Shown here: positions 1-10,498 of the stretch, in pieces
Position numbering within the stretch: position 1 is the first letter of the stretch
How the letters are laid out: every line of letters begins with the position of its first letter
Assembly: GCA_037720595.1 (NCBI GenBank)
Contig: JBBJLW010000002.1
Location: forward strand, 148,805 to 212,804
Source of the DNA: Gaiellasilicea sp037720595
Lineage (GTDB): Bacteria > Actinomycetota > Thermoleophilia > Gaiellales > Gaiellaceae
Direction: 5' to 3'
Length of the DNA: 64,000 bases
Translations under genes and position numbers: made by a program
Notes under the pieces: generated by a model
The model's database searches: none
What the model saw: only the letters and a program-made list of their open reading frames with translations
Told to the model about the DNA's origin: nothing

Positions 1-1738
1 CCAGCTCGTTGCAGAGCTCGAGTCCCTCGGTGAGCCAGGGCTCAATCAGGTCGTAGGAGCGGTACTGGGCGGCAATCGACGCCAGGTTGTTGAGCGCCCG
101 GACGACCTGGGCATGGAGACCATGCCGTCGTGCAAGATCGAGCGCCTCCTCGAGCGTGGCGCGGGCCTGCGGGCCGTCGCGGAGCATCTCGGCGCTGCCC
201 AGTGTGATCGAGACATCCACGATCGTGGCCGTCTGGTTGAGCTCTTCGGCCCGACGCAGAGCGCGCCTCCCCCAGGGGATCGCCCCTTCGGGGTCGTTCT
301 CGATGAGCCGGGAGCGGGCCATCGCCTGGTAGGCCGCGCTGTGCTCGGGGCCAGCCGGCAGCGGCTTCAAGAGCGCGACGGCACTGGTCGCGGCCTCCGC
401 CGCGTCGGGCAAGAGGCCACGGCAGTAGAGGTAGGGCACGAGCCGAGCGAGCCCGGCAGCCTCGGCTCGCACGTCGCCGGCACGCCGGTGGATTTCGATC
501 GCAAGCTTAAGAGCCGCGATCGCCTGCACTTGCTCGTCGGTGTTGTAGAGCGAGTCGGACTGCCGCTCCAGCAACGAGGCGCGTTCCTCGTCTGAGAGAC
601 CGTCCGCAAATCGAAGAGCACGGGCGTACTGGGCGGCCGCCTCGCGGTGCGCCCCGAGCGCCTCGGAGCGCTCGGCCGCGGCGATTGCGTACCGCAGCGC
701 GGGCTCGGCTTCGTCGGCGGCTTCGGCATGGTGAGCGAGCCGGGCGGCGTCGGGCGCGCCGGCAGGTGGCTGTGCGAGCGCGGCGACCGCGAGCCGGTGG
801 AGACCGACCCCGCGGCGCGGCTCGACCGAGTCCTCGACCGCCCGCCGAGCGAGCTCGTGGCCGAACTCGACCGATCCGGCGCTCGCCCTAAGCATTCCCG
901 ACCCGAGACATTCCTCGAGCGCATCGGCCTCGTTCGGCGCCAACGCGTCGAGCAGCCAGAGCTCGACCCGCGGCGGCGCGATCGAGACGGCGTCGAGCAG
1001 CGCCCGCGCAGGCGCGCTCAGCGAGGCAGCGCGAGCGAGCACGGCGTCCCTGACCGTTCCTGGAATCTCACCGTTTCCGGCGGCCAGCACCTCTGTGACG
1101 AAGAAGGGGTTGCCACCGGTCTGGCGGTGGAGCTCGCGGGCGTCGACGTCCGCTGCTGCCGCCAGCTCGGCAACTGACGCCTTCGAGAGCGGCTCGAGCG
1201 CGACGCGGCTCACCGTTGGCCGCGTCGCGAGCTCGCCGAGCACGATCCGAAGCGGATGCATCCGATCCAGGTCGTCGCGGAAGGTCGCGATCACGAGGAG
1301 GCTCGAACGCTCGACCTTTCGGGCAAGCAACCGCAGCGCGTCGAGACTCGCCTCGTCAGCCCAGTGGACATCCTCGAGCACGATGACGGTTGGACTTCGT
1401 TCGCCTGCGTCGACCAGCGCCTTGACGAGCTCGTGTGGCGCTGCGCCGGCGTTGGACGCCGCGCCGATCTCGCCATTCGCGTCCGCGGCGAGCTCGAGGA
1501 ACGGTCCCAGCGGCCGTGGCGTGAAGAGCGCGTCGCAAGCGCCCCAGAGCACGCGGATGTCCAGGCCCGGCTCGGCGCAGAAGGCCCTGACGACGGCCGT
1601 CTTCCCGACCCCCGCCTCGCCGGCGACGAGCACGAGCCTGCCGCTGCCGGACGCGGACGCCGCAAGCGCCCGGCGCAAGCTCGCGAGGGCGTCGTCGCGC
1701 TCGAGCAGACAGACCCTCTCGGCCGCCGTAATCGCCAT
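1..1738 (-). CDS. AAA-ATPase/TPR transcriptional regulator (MalT/LuxR-like), partial
   Basis: The 5' part of a large signalling ATPase; the frame is open to the window edge, so the C-terminus is missing. An N-terminal P-loop domain has Walker A GEAGVGKT at residues 40-47 and a Walker B-like block TVIVLEDVHWADE at about 117-129, the VHWADE signature typical of LuxR/MalT-type or adenylate-cyclase-associated ATPases. From about residue 320 the protein is alanine- and leucine-rich with TPR-like helical pairs. A LuxR-type helix-turn-helix would be expected beyond the edge but cannot be seen. ATG at 1738 is preferred; GTG at 1744 is in the same frame. Specificity is unknown. Confidence 0.8.
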   Translation of the reverse strand, partial: MAITAAERVCLLERDDALASLRRALAASASGSGRLVLVAGEAGVGKTAVVRAFCAEPGLDIRVLWGACDALFTPRPLGPFLELAADANGEIGAASNAGAAPHELVKALVDAGERSPTVIVLEDVHWADEASLDALRLLARKVERSSLLVIATFRDDLDRMHPLRIVLGELATRPTVSRVALEPLSKASVAELAAAADVDARELHRQTGGNPFFVTEVLAAGNGEIPGTVRDAVLARAASLSAPARALLDAVSIAPPRVELWLLDALAPNEADALEECLGSGMLRASAGSVEFGHELARRAVEDSVEPRRGVGLHRLAVAALAQPPAGAPDAARLAHHAEAADEAEPALRYAIAAAERSEALGAHREAAAQYARALRFADGLSDEERASLLERQSDSLYNTDEQVQAIAALKLAIEIHRRAGDVRAEAAGLARLVPYLYCRGLLPDAAEAATSAVALLKPLPAGPEHSAAYQAMARSRLIENDPEGAIPWGRRALRRAEELNQTATIVDVSITLGSAEMLRDGPQARATLEEALDLARRHGLHAQVVRALNNLASIAAQYRSYDLIEPWLTEGLELCNEL

Positions 1739-1808
1739 CGTCACATCCTGGACGCTCTCGCCTCGTTCTTCAAGCCGAACGACGCGAAGGACAAGCTTCG
1801 CAGCTCGG

Positions 1809-3338
<1,530 letters not shown>

Positions 3339-3385
3339 CGGGGTCCTCCTCGAAGGTCGCCTCCAGCGTACTATCCTCCTCGAGC

Positions 3386-3859
3386 GTGGGTGAGATCGCA
3401 TACACGTCGCGGGTGCGGATCGAGGTCGTGGGCGGCCCGCTTCGCCGGGCCTTCGTCCCGGCTCGAGACGAGCCGGTCGAGTTCGGCGTCCACGACGAGG
3501 TCGCCGATCACTACGGCGTGCCGCGCGGAGGCGACGTGGAACGTCCGACGACGCTCGACTACCTGGTCGCTGCCGCCGCCGGCTGACTGGCCGGCACCCT
3601 GAGGGGCGCGCTGGAGGCGCGTCAGGTGAAGGCGAGCGGGGGCAGGCTCACGGCGGAGGCGACCGGTGAGATCGAGAGCGACGACGGCGTGCTCGTGGTC
3701 AAGCGGATCCACGTCGTCTACTCGCTCCGCCTCGATTCGGACGCCGACCACGAGAAGGCGCACAGAGCGTTCGAGCATCACATGCCCCACTGCCCGGTCT
3801 ACCGCTCGATCGGCAGCGCGATCGAGATCACGACCGCGCTCGAGGTCGTTGCGCGCTAG
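3386..3859 (+). CDS. OsmC-family thiol peroxidase-like protein, candidate selenoprotein (in-frame TGA = Sec67)
   Basis: Read through the TGA at 3584-3586, this gives a 157-residue OsmC/YhfA-type protein, the usual size. Before the TGA: RPTTLDYLVAAAAG, the family's helix leading to its first redox cysteine. The TGA falls exactly at that cysteine (normally a GC pair). After it the frame continues LAGTLRGALEARQVKA, then a C-terminal half with the second conserved cysteine (Cys136) in HMPHCPVYRSIGSA. OsmC proteins reduce organic hydroperoxides using these two thiols, so a Sec/Cys pair would be catalytically sensible. A hairpin at 3598-3626 fits a bacterial SECIS. GTG 3386 is the most family-like start, with a weak ribosome site. 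It ends in a 4-base CTAG overlap with the convergent oxidoreductase. The alternative is a nonsense-mutated pseudogene; uninterrupted homology and the hairpin argue against that. Confidence 0.72.
3598..3626 (+). promoter_or_regulatory. Candidate bacterial SECIS hairpin in the OsmC-family gene
   Basis: Outer stem CCTGA (3598-3602) pairs with TCAGG (3622-3626); four bulged G follow; inner stem CGCGC (3607-3611) pairs with GCGCG (3617-3621); apical loop TGGAG (3612-3616). Twenty-five bases lie between the TGA and the loop, within the range known for bacterial SECIS elements, and a G stands in the first two loop positions as the published consensus requires. In a GC-rich genome hairpins are common, so position and loop sequence carry the weight here. 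Confidence 0.6.
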
Positions 3860-4743
3860 AGGAGGACTACGACCTTTCCGGGCCTGCCCCACGCGGCGCC
3901 GAGCTCATCGAGACCGATCCGGTCGATGTCGAGTGCGAGCTCCCGGGAGATCGCGTGGCCGACGAGCCGGGCGTACTGCTCGGCGAGGACGTCCGCCGGC
4001 ACGGCGAAGTTGGAGTAGCCGTAGAGCTCGAGCTGCTTGCCACGGACGCTCGCCGAGGTCAACGTGGCGGTCGGTCCTGCCGATTGGCCGAGCTGGACGA
4101 TCCGCGCCCCCGGCGCGGCGGCTCCGATCGCCCGCTCGAGCGGCTCGCCGCAAAGGGGGTCGAAGACGTAGGTCGGCTCGCCGAAGTCGCCGTCGAGGGC
4201 GACCGCCTCGTCGGCGCCGAGCGCGAGCGCCCGCTCGAGGCCCTCCCCGTCTCGCCCCGCCGCCGTGACGTGCCCCGCACCTAGCAGTTTCGCCGCCTGG
4301 AGCGCCACCTGTCCCGCCGTCCCCGTCGCACCAAGCACGAGCACTCGGTCGCTCTCCCGCACCGGGGCCCGCCAGGCCAGCGGCATCCAGCCGGCGAGAC
4401 CGGCGATCCCGAGCGCCGCCGCGAGCGCGGGATCTGCGCCATCCGGCACCTCTGCGACCACCGTTCCCGGCAGCGTCCGCTCGGCCATGGCCCCGTTCCG
4501 GGTGAGACCGAGCCCGCCGCCGAATGTCCAAATGAGCCGGCCCGACACTCGTTCCCGCCCAACCGCCTCGCAGCCGGGCACGTACGGGAGCTCCGGATGA
4601 CCGCCGTAGAAGCGGCCGTTCGCGACCGCGACGTCGATGGGGTTGAGGGATGCAGCGACGACGTCGATCGCGTCGCCCTCGGGCTCGGGCGCCTCCCCCA
4701 CGAAGGGAGGGCGCCCGAGCTCGGTGACCTGCGCCGCTCGCAA
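3856..4743 (-). CDS. Zinc-free quinone oxidoreductase / medium-chain alcohol dehydrogenase-like protein
   Basis: A 295-residue MDR-superfamily protein. The N-terminal GroES-like part includes ASLNPIDVAVANGRFY and YVPGCEAVG; the Rossmann part has VLGATGTAGQVALQAAK near residue 135, the NADPH-binding signature of quinone oxidoreductases. No structural zinc cysteine cluster is visible. It probably reduces a quinone or activated alkene with NADPH; the substrate is unknown. The TTG start lies 8 nt after the binding-protein stop, so it is likely the last gene of the ABC transporter operon. It converges on the OsmC-family gene with a shared CTAG. Confidence 0.82.
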   Translation of the reverse strand: MRAAQVTELGRPPFVGEAPEPEGDAIDVVAASLNPIDVAVANGRFYGGHPELPYVPGCEAVGRERVSGRLIWTFGGGLGLTRNGAMAERTLPGTVVAEVPDGADPALAAALGIAGLAGWMPLAWRAPVRESDRVLVLGATGTAGQVALQAAKLLGAGHVTAAGRDGEGLERALALGADEAVALDGDFGEPTYVFDPLCGEPLERAIGAAAPGARIVQLGQSAGPTATLTSASVRGKQLELYGYSNFAVPADVLAEQYARLVGHAISRELALDIDRIGLDELGAAWGRPGKVVVLL

Positions 4744-4751
4744 CTAGCCGG

Positions 4752-6152
4752 CTACACCTTCCCGAGGTTGCGCCACTTCTGGAAGATCTCCCTGATCTGA
4801 CGGTCGTAGGTGCGCGCGGCGTCGTCCGGCGTCCGCTTGCCCTGCGCCACCTCCGCGAACATCTGCGGGATCAGGAACTTGCTGAACATCTCGTCGATCC
4901 CCGCGTTCGACGTGCCGGGGTAGCCGACGTTCTTCGTGTACTTCTCGGCGATCTCGCCGAGCACCTTGTACTTGCCGGCTGGCTTCGCCACCGGGTCGCG
5001 CTCGAGTCGCCTGTTGATGTTCGGAACGGAGCTCGGCCACGACGGGAAGTTGTAGAACTTCGAGTTCTCGAACGCCCCGATGTACTTCGTCTCCAGATCG
5101 ACGAGGAACTTCTTCGCCAGCCGCTTGTTCTTCGCGAACTTCCAGATCACGTAGCAGCCCATCACGTGCTCCAGCCCGACCCTGCCGTTCGGTCCCGCCG
5201 GGATCGGGAGCAGCTCGATCTTGCTGGCGAGCTCGGGATTGACGAGCTCTGCGGTACGCGTGATCGAGATGGCGTTCATCGCGAGCGAGAGCCGCCCCGC
5301 GACCATGGCCTGGTTGTTCGAGGCGGGCGTCCAGGCGAAGATCTCGTTCGACATCCCCTGCTCGAAGAGCGCCTTGGCGAACTTCAGCGCCTCGCGCGTG
5401 CCCTTCGAGTTGAGGACCACCCGGTTCTTGTCGTTCTGGATGAACCCGCCGAAGCACATCATCAACGCCATCAGCGCCATGTTCGAGTCGATCTCGTTCG
5501 ACATTCCGATCCCGACCGGATGACCCATTGCCTTCAGCTTCGGGGCCGCCCGGAGGACGTTGTCCCAGCTCGTCGGCCTGATCCCGACCTCGCCCCAGAG
5601 GTCGGCGCGGTAGTTCGCCGGGTCGGGGACGTAGTTGTCGGAGAAGGCGAAGTACTTCTTCGTCCTCGGGTTGTAGGTGCTGCGGAAGGCGAGATTCCCG
5701 ATCTTGCCCCGCTTGCGCGTGACGGCCTGGACGATCTCCTTGTGGTCGATCACCTGGTCCTCGAAGGCGGCAGGCGGGGCGAGGAAGAAGAAGATGTCGT
5801 GGCCGCTCTGGGCCGCGACCTCCGCCGCCGCGCGGGCCGGGATGTCGTTGACGTTGATGTGGTCGACGATCACCTCGGTGTCGTTGGCCTGGCCCCAACG
5901 CTTGACGTAGACGTTGTCGAACCACTTGTCGTAGGCGGGGACGAAGTGGCTCCACTGGATGATCCGGAGCGTCTCCTTCAGCTCTCTGTTCCGGAAGCGG
6001 GGCGCCCCGCCGACGGCCGACTTCGCCGTCGCGCCGCCGTAGACGACGACGATCGAGCCAACCGCGCCGCGCCGCAGCAGCTCGCGGCGGGTCGTCCGTG
6101 TACCGGTCACCTCCTCTCCGATCGATCCGTGAACGTCGTAGACGTCAGCCAT
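4752..6152 (-). CDS. ABC transporter extracellular solute-binding protein, family 1
   Basis: A 466-residue substrate-binding protein. The N-terminus has a twin-arginine-like stretch (RTTRRELLRRGAVGS) followed by a short hydrophobic segment, suggesting Tat export; no lipobox cysteine is obvious. The mature part resembles sugar-type (CUT1) binding proteins. ATG 6152 is preceded by AAGGAGGAG; longer upstream readings in this frame are shadows of the permease genes. It is followed 8 nt later by the quinone oxidoreductase and preceded by two permeases. The transported compound cannot be told from the sequence; the nearby aminotransferase hints at an amino compound rather than a sugar. Confidence 0.9.
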   Translation of the reverse strand: MADVYDVHGSIGEEVTGTRTTRRELLRRGAVGSIVVVYGGATAKSAVGGAPRFRNRELKETLRIIQWSHFVPAYDKWFDNVYVKRWGQANDTEVIVDHINVNDIPARAAAEVAAQSGHDIFFFLAPPAAFEDQVIDHKEIVQAVTRKRGKIGNLAFRSTYNPRTKKYFAFSDNYVPDPANYRADLWGEVGIRPTSWDNVLRAAPKLKAMGHPVGIGMSNEIDSNMALMALMMCFGGFIQNDKNRVVLNSKGTREALKFAKALFEQGMSNEIFAWTPASNNQAMVAGRLSLAMNAISITRTAELVNPELASKIELLPIPAGPNGRVGLEHVMGCYVIWKFAKNKRLAKKFLVDLETKYIGAFENSKFYNFPSWPSSVPNINRRLERDPVAKPAGKYKVLGEIAEKYTKNVGYPGTSNAGIDEMFSKFLIPQMFAEVAQGKRTPDDAARTYDRQIREIFQKWRNLGKV

Positions 6153-6169
6153 CGTGCTCCTCCTTTCTG

Positions 6170-7009
6170 TCAGCGGAAGGCACCGCCGGTGAAGCCGGCG
6201 ATGAAACGGTCGAGAAACGTGTTGTAGAGCAGGGCGAGCGGAATCGCGGGGATGAGGGTCGCGGCCATCAGCGCGCCCCAGAAGAACACGTCCCCCCGGA
6301 TCAGCTCGGTGTAGATGCCGGTCGAGACCACCTTGCTGTCCGAGCTCGTGATGAACGCGATCGCGTAGATGAACTCGTTCACGCAGAGCGAGAAGGTGAA
6401 GATGACGACGGTCAGGATCCCGGGGAGCGAGATCGGGAAGACGATGCGGGTGAGCGTCCGCAGGCGCGAGGCGCCGTCGACGAGGGCTGCGTCCTCGAGC
6501 TCCCGAGGAATCGACTTGAAGAAGCCCATCAGAAGCCAGGTCGCGAACGGGATCGTGAAGCCCGGGTAGACGAGGATCAGAGCCGCGAGCCGGTCCTGGA
6601 GCCCAACCTCGGCCACGACCCGCGAGAGCGGCAGGAAGAGCAGGGTTGGCGGCACGAGGTAGACGAGGAAGAGGCCGACGCCGAGCGTCTGGCCCCAGCG
6701 TCCGGAGAGTCGCGCGAGCGCGTAGCCTGCCGGCAGCGAGACGGCAAGCGTGATCGCGACGACGACGAGCCCGACGAGCACCGTGTTCAGGAGCCAGTGC
6801 GCATATTGCGTCTCGCCGAAGAGGAAGCGGTAGTTGTCGAGCGTGGGCGAGCCCTCGCCGAAGCCGAAGGGGTTGTTCTCGGTGTTGTAGAGGTCGAGCT
6901 CCGACTTGAGCGAGGTCTGGAGCATCCAGTAGAACGGAAACGCGAGCACGATCGCGAACGGCCCTACGACGAGCCAGGTGAGCAGGTTGTCGCGCCGGCG
7001 CAAGGGCAT
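6170..7009 (-). CDS. ABC transporter permease, MalG-like
   Basis: A 279-residue inner-membrane subunit with about six hydrophobic segments and a BPD_transp_1-type EAA region (ELEDAALVDGASRLRTL near residue 172) that docks with the ATPase. It begins one base after the upstream permease ends and lies 17 bp before the binding-protein start, so the three are cotranscribed. The MalG-type C-terminus (FLDRFIAGFTGGAFR) is typical of CUT1 importers. Confidence 0.92.
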   Translation of the reverse strand: MPLRRRDNLLTWLVVGPFAIVLAFPFYWMLQTSLKSELDLYNTENNPFGFGEGSPTLDNYRFLFGETQYAHWLLNTVLVGLVVVAITLAVSLPAGYALARLSGRWGQTLGVGLFLVYLVPPTLLFLPLSRVVAEVGLQDRLAALILVYPGFTIPFATWLLMGFFKSIPRELEDAALVDGASRLRTLTRIVFPISLPGILTVVIFTFSLCVNEFIYAIAFITSSDSKVVSTGIYTELIRGDVFFWGALMAATLIPAIPLALLYNTFLDRFIAGFTGGAFR

Positions 7010-7930
7010 CTAGGTGACCTCGACCCTGCGCGCAAACAGGAGCATCAGCACTGTCACGATTGCGAGCACGGGCAGCAGGAAGAGCGCGACCGCAGCGCCC
7101 TCGCCGAGTGAGCCGCCCTGGATCCCGGTCTGGAATGCCCACATCGGCAGCATCTGCGTCGAGTTGAACGGTCCGCCGCGCGTGAGGATGTAGACGACGG
7201 CCATATCGGTCGCGGTAAAGACGATTCCGAACAGGACGGCAATCGTCGCGATCGGGAGCTGGAGCGGCAGCGTCACGAACCAGAGCTTCTTGAGGCCCGT
7301 GACTCCGTCCACCTTCGCCGCGTCGTCCACTTCCTTGGGGATCGAGGCGAGGCCGGCGATCATGATCACCGTCGCGAACGGGAGCAGCCGCCACGCGTGC
7401 ACGGTCGTGATCGCGGCGAGCGCCTTGTTCGGCTCACCCAGCCACTGCGGCGGGTTGAACTGGTCGACGAGCGAGAGCTCCTTCAAGGTCCAGTTCACGA
7501 CCGAGAACAGCGAGTCGAAGATCCAGAGGAAGCCGATCGTCGAGAGCGCGACCGGCGCCGCCCACGGCAGCAGGACGAGGAAGCGCATCAGCCACTTGCC
7601 CCGGAACTCGCGGATGAGGAAGTGCGCGAGCACGGAAGCGCCGAGCACGACGATCGCGTTCGCGGCCAGGGTGAAGACGATCGTGTTCTTGAAGGCGGTG
7701 CGGAAGTTCGGGTCAGACCACTGGGAGGCGTAGTTGTCGAAGCCGACAAAGTCGCCGGTCAGCGAGCCGGCGGTCGCGTTCGTCAGCGAGAGGTACACGG
7801 AGAGAATGAGCGGCGCGCCGACGAGCAGCCCGACAAAGAGCACCGCCGGCGCGATCAGCGCTGGTGCGAGGAAGCGGCGCTCCTCGAGGAGATCGCGTCT
7901 CCGGCGCCGCGGCACTGCGGCTGCCTCCAC
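7010..7930 (-). CDS. ABC transporter permease, MalF-like
   Basis: A 306-residue membrane protein with a basic N-terminus (PRRRRRDLLEERR), about six transmembrane segments and the EAA loop KEVDDAAKVDGVTGLKKL near residue 203. It pairs with the MalG-like subunit as the translocation channel. Start is GTG at 7930. It diverges from the ATPase gene, with only about 30-40 bp between the two starts, so importer expression is probably controlled from that short shared region. Confidence 0.92.
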   Translation of the reverse strand: MEAAAVPRRRRRDLLEERRFLAPALIAPAVLFVGLLVGAPLILSVYLSLTNATAGSLTGDFVGFDNYASQWSDPNFRTAFKNTIVFTLAANAIVVLGASVLAHFLIREFRGKWLMRFLVLLPWAAPVALSTIGFLWIFDSLFSVVNWTLKELSLVDQFNPPQWLGEPNKALAAITTVHAWRLLPFATVIMIAGLASIPKEVDDAAKVDGVTGLKKLWFVTLPLQLPIATIAVLFGIVFTATDMAVVYILTRGGPFNSTQMLPMWAFQTGIQGGSLGEGAAVALFLLPVLAIVTVLMLLFARRVEVT

Positions 7931-7960
7931 ATGACGATCCTAACCAAGTCGTCGTGCTTT

Positions 7961-9136
7961 ATGTTTCGTGTCGTGGCGAAGATCGCCCTCGAGAACGTCT
8001 CGAAGGTCTATCCGGACGGGACGCGCGCGGTCCGCGAGCTCAATCTCGACATCGACGACGGCGAGCTCGTCGTCTTCGTCGGCCCCTCCGGCTGCGGCAA
8101 GACCTCGGCGTTGCGGATGATCGCCGGGCTCGAGGAGATCACGGACGGGACGATCAAGGTCGGCGACCGCGTCGTGAACGACCTGCCGCCGAAGGATCGC
8201 GACATCGCGATGATCTTTCAGAACTACGCGCTCTACCCGCATATGAGCTCGTTCGACAACATGGCCTTCGCGCTGAAGATGCGTGGACACGACAAGGCCG
8301 AGATCAACCGGCGCGTGAACGACGCGGCCCGCGTACTCGGTCTCGGGGATGTGCTCAAGAAGAAACCGCGGACACTCTCCGGCGGACAGCGGCAGCGCGT
8401 CGCGATGGGGCGCGCGATCGTCCGCGAGCCACAGGCCTTTCTGATGGACGAGCCGCTCTCGAACCTGGACGCGAAGCTCCGAGTGCAGATGCGTGCCGAG
8501 ATCGCTCGGATCCAGCGCGATCTGAGCGTGACGACGATTTACGTCACCCACGATCAGTCCGAGGCGATGACGCTGGGCGACCGGGTCGCGGTCATGCGCA
8601 AGGGCGAGCTCCAGCAACTCGCCTCACCGCAAGAGCTCTATCGCGCGCCCGCCAACCTCTTCGTCGCCGAGTTCATCGGCTCGCCGGCGATGAACCTCGT
8701 CGAGGCCGCGATCGAGGGCGGGCTGGCACGGTTCGGCGAGCACAGCCTCCCGGTCGACGGCCGTGGTGGACTCGGCGGCTACGAGGGCCGGAAGGTCGCG
8801 CTCGGGATCAGGCCGGAGGATCTCGAGGACGCGGCGCTCTCCGACGCGCCCGAGGGCAGCCGCCTGCCTGTCACGGTCGACCTGCGCGAGGACATGGGCT
8901 CGGAGATCTTCCTCCACTTCTCGGTCTCCGCTCCGCACGTCGCCACGGACGAGGTGAAGGATGCCGTCGAGACCGAGGATGGGGTCGCAGCGCTCGAGAA
9001 CCCGGCCGGTACGCCGTTCGTCGCGCGGGTCGACCGCGAGTCACGCGCCCGAGAGGGCGACCGCATCGAGGTCGCAGTGGACACGCGAATGCTCCATTTC
9101 TTCGACCTCGAGACCGGCGCGGCGATCTCGAAGTAG
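7961..9136 (+). CDS. ABC transporter ATP-binding protein, MsmX/UgpC type
   Basis: The energising subunit of the CUT1-type importer encoded divergently. Visible are Walker A GPSGCGKT, Q-loop (MIFQNYALYPHM), signature LSGGQRQR, Walker B AFLMDEPLSNLD and the switch histidine in THDQSEAM, followed by a C-terminal TOBE/OB regulatory domain. Start is uncertain: ATG 7931, ATG 7961 and GTG 7973 are in frame, and family alignment (VAKIALENVSKVY) fits 7973 or 7961. It ends 9 bp before the aminotransferase, so the two are likely cotranscribed. Confidence 0.93.
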   Translation: MFRVVAKIALENVSKVYPDGTRAVRELNLDIDDGELVVFVGPSGCGKTSALRMIAGLEEITDGTIKVGDRVVNDLPPKDRDIAMIFQNYALYPHMSSFDNMAFALKMRGHDKAEINRRVNDAARVLGLGDVLKKKPRTLSGGQRQRVAMGRAIVREPQAFLMDEPLSNLDAKLRVQMRAEIARIQRDLSVTTIYVTHDQSEAMTLGDRVAVMRKGELQQLASPQELYRAPANLFVAEFIGSPAMNLVEAAIEGGLARFGEHSLPVDGRGGLGGYEGRKVALGIRPEDLEDAALSDAPEGSRLPVTVDLREDMGSEIFLHFSVSAPHVATDEVKDAVETEDGVAALENPAGTPFVARVDRESRAREGDRIEVAVDTRMLHFFDLETGAAISK

Positions 9137-9145
9137 GCTTTCGGC

Positions 9146-10498
9146 GTGGCGACGATCGAGACGAACGCGCAACTCGGAGAGCAGATCCGCGCCGACGCGA
9201 AGGAGTTCGTCCTTCACTCCTGGTCGGTGCAGGACGCGATCGACCCGATCCCGGTTGCGGGCGCCGAGGGGCGGTACTTCTGGGACTACGAGGGCAAGCG
9301 CTATCTCGACTTCGCCTCGCAGCTCGTCAACGTCTCGATCGGCTACGGGCACCCGAAGCTGATCGCGGCGATCAAGGAGCAGGCCGAGCGCCTCTGCACG
9401 ATCGGGCCGCCGATGGCGACCGAGCCGCGCTCGCAGCTCGGGCGCCTCCTCGCCGAGGTGACGCCCGGCAACCTGAAGATGTCGTTCTTCACGAACGGCG
9501 GCGCCGAGGCGAACGAGAACGCGATCAAGCTCGCCCGCTGGTACACGGGCAGGCACAAGATCGTCGCGCGCTACCGCTCCTACCACGGTGCCACCGCAGG
9601 TGCGATCACGCTCACGGGCGACCCACGCCGTTGGCACGCCGAGCCGGGGTTGCCGGGCGTCGTCCGGATGCTCGACCCGTACACCTATCGCTGTCCAGCC
9701 GGCCACCCCGATCCCTGCCCCGTCTGCACCGGGGCGCCGCACCTCGAGGAGATCCTCCAGTACGAGGGCGCGCACACGGTCGCCGCGGTGATCCTCGAGA
9801 CGGTCACCGGCACGAACGGTGTGATCCCGCCGCCCGACGGCTACCTCCGCTCGATCCGCGAGACCTGCGACCGGCACGGGATCCTGCTGATCCTCGACGA
9901 GGTGATGGCCGGCTTCGGCCGCACCGGCCGCTGGTTCGCCTGCGACAACTGGGACGTCGTCCCGGACATCCTGACGATGGCGAAGGGGATCAACTCGGGC
10001 TACGTCCCCCTTGGCGCGATGACGGTCTCCGAGCCGATCTCCGAGTGGCTGCGGGACAAGTTCCTGGCCGGCGGGCTCACGTATTCCGGCCACCCGCTCG
10101 CGTGCGCGTCCGCCGTCGCGTCGATCGAGGCCTTTCGCGAGGAGGGGATCGTCGAGAACGCGGCCGAGCACGGGGAGTATCTGGCGACGGCGCTACCCAC
10201 GCTCGCGGCGAGGCATCCGTCGATCGGCGAGGTGCGCGGCCTCGGCCTCTTCTGGGGGCTCGAGCTCGTCAAGAGTCGCGAGACGCGGGAGCCGCTCGTC
10301 CCGTTCAACGTCGGCGGCGAGGCCTCTGCCCCTGTAGCGCGAATGGCGAAGGCGGCGCTCGAGAAGGGCCTCTACCTGATGACCCACTGGAACGTCGTCA
10401 TGATCTGCCCACCGCTGACGATCACCCGCGAGGAGCTCGACGAGGGCCTCGCCACGCTCGACGAGGTCTTGTCGGTCGCGGACGAGTACGTCGACTGA
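9146..10498 (+). CDS. Class III PLP-dependent aminotransferase
   Basis: A 450-residue omega-amino acid transaminase-type enzyme. Fold-type I landmarks are TNGGAEANENAIK (phosphate binding), LILDEVMAGFGRTG (PLP-ring aspartate) and the lysine in TMAKGINSGYVPLGA that forms the Schiff base. A four-cysteine insert (CPAGHPDPCPVC near residue 189) is typical of a subfamily related to taurine- or GABA-pyruvate transaminases. Start is GTG 9146. With the adjacent importer and MmsA it could form a route importing an omega-amino compound and turning it into an acyl-CoA; this is inference. Its stop directly abuts the VapC stop. Confidence 0.9.
   Translation: MATIETNAQLGEQIRADAKEFVLHSWSVQDAIDPIPVAGAEGRYFWDYEGKRYLDFASQLVNVSIGYGHPKLIAAIKEQAERLCTIGPPMATEPRSQLGRLLAEVTPGNLKMSFFTNGGAEANENAIKLARWYTGRHKIVARYRSYHGATAGAITLTGDPRRWHAEPGLPGVVRMLDPYTYRCPAGHPDPCPVCTGAPHLEEILQYEGAHTVAAVILETVTGTNGVIPPPDGYLRSIRETCDRHGILLILDEVMAGFGRTGRWFACDNWDVVPDILTMAKGINSGYVPLGAMTVSEPISEWLRDKFLAGGLTYSGHPLACASAVASIEAFREEGIVENAAEHGEYLATALPTLAARHPSIGEVRGLGLFWGLELVKSRETREPLVPFNVGGEASAPVARMAKAALEKGLYLMTHWNVVMICPPLTITREELDEGLATLDEVLSVADEYVD

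Noticed and set aside
4752..7394. 880-codon minus frame joining the binding protein to upstream sequence
   Set aside because: The part upstream of 6152 is the shadow of two permease genes; a clear ATG with ribosome site at 6152 starts the real protein.
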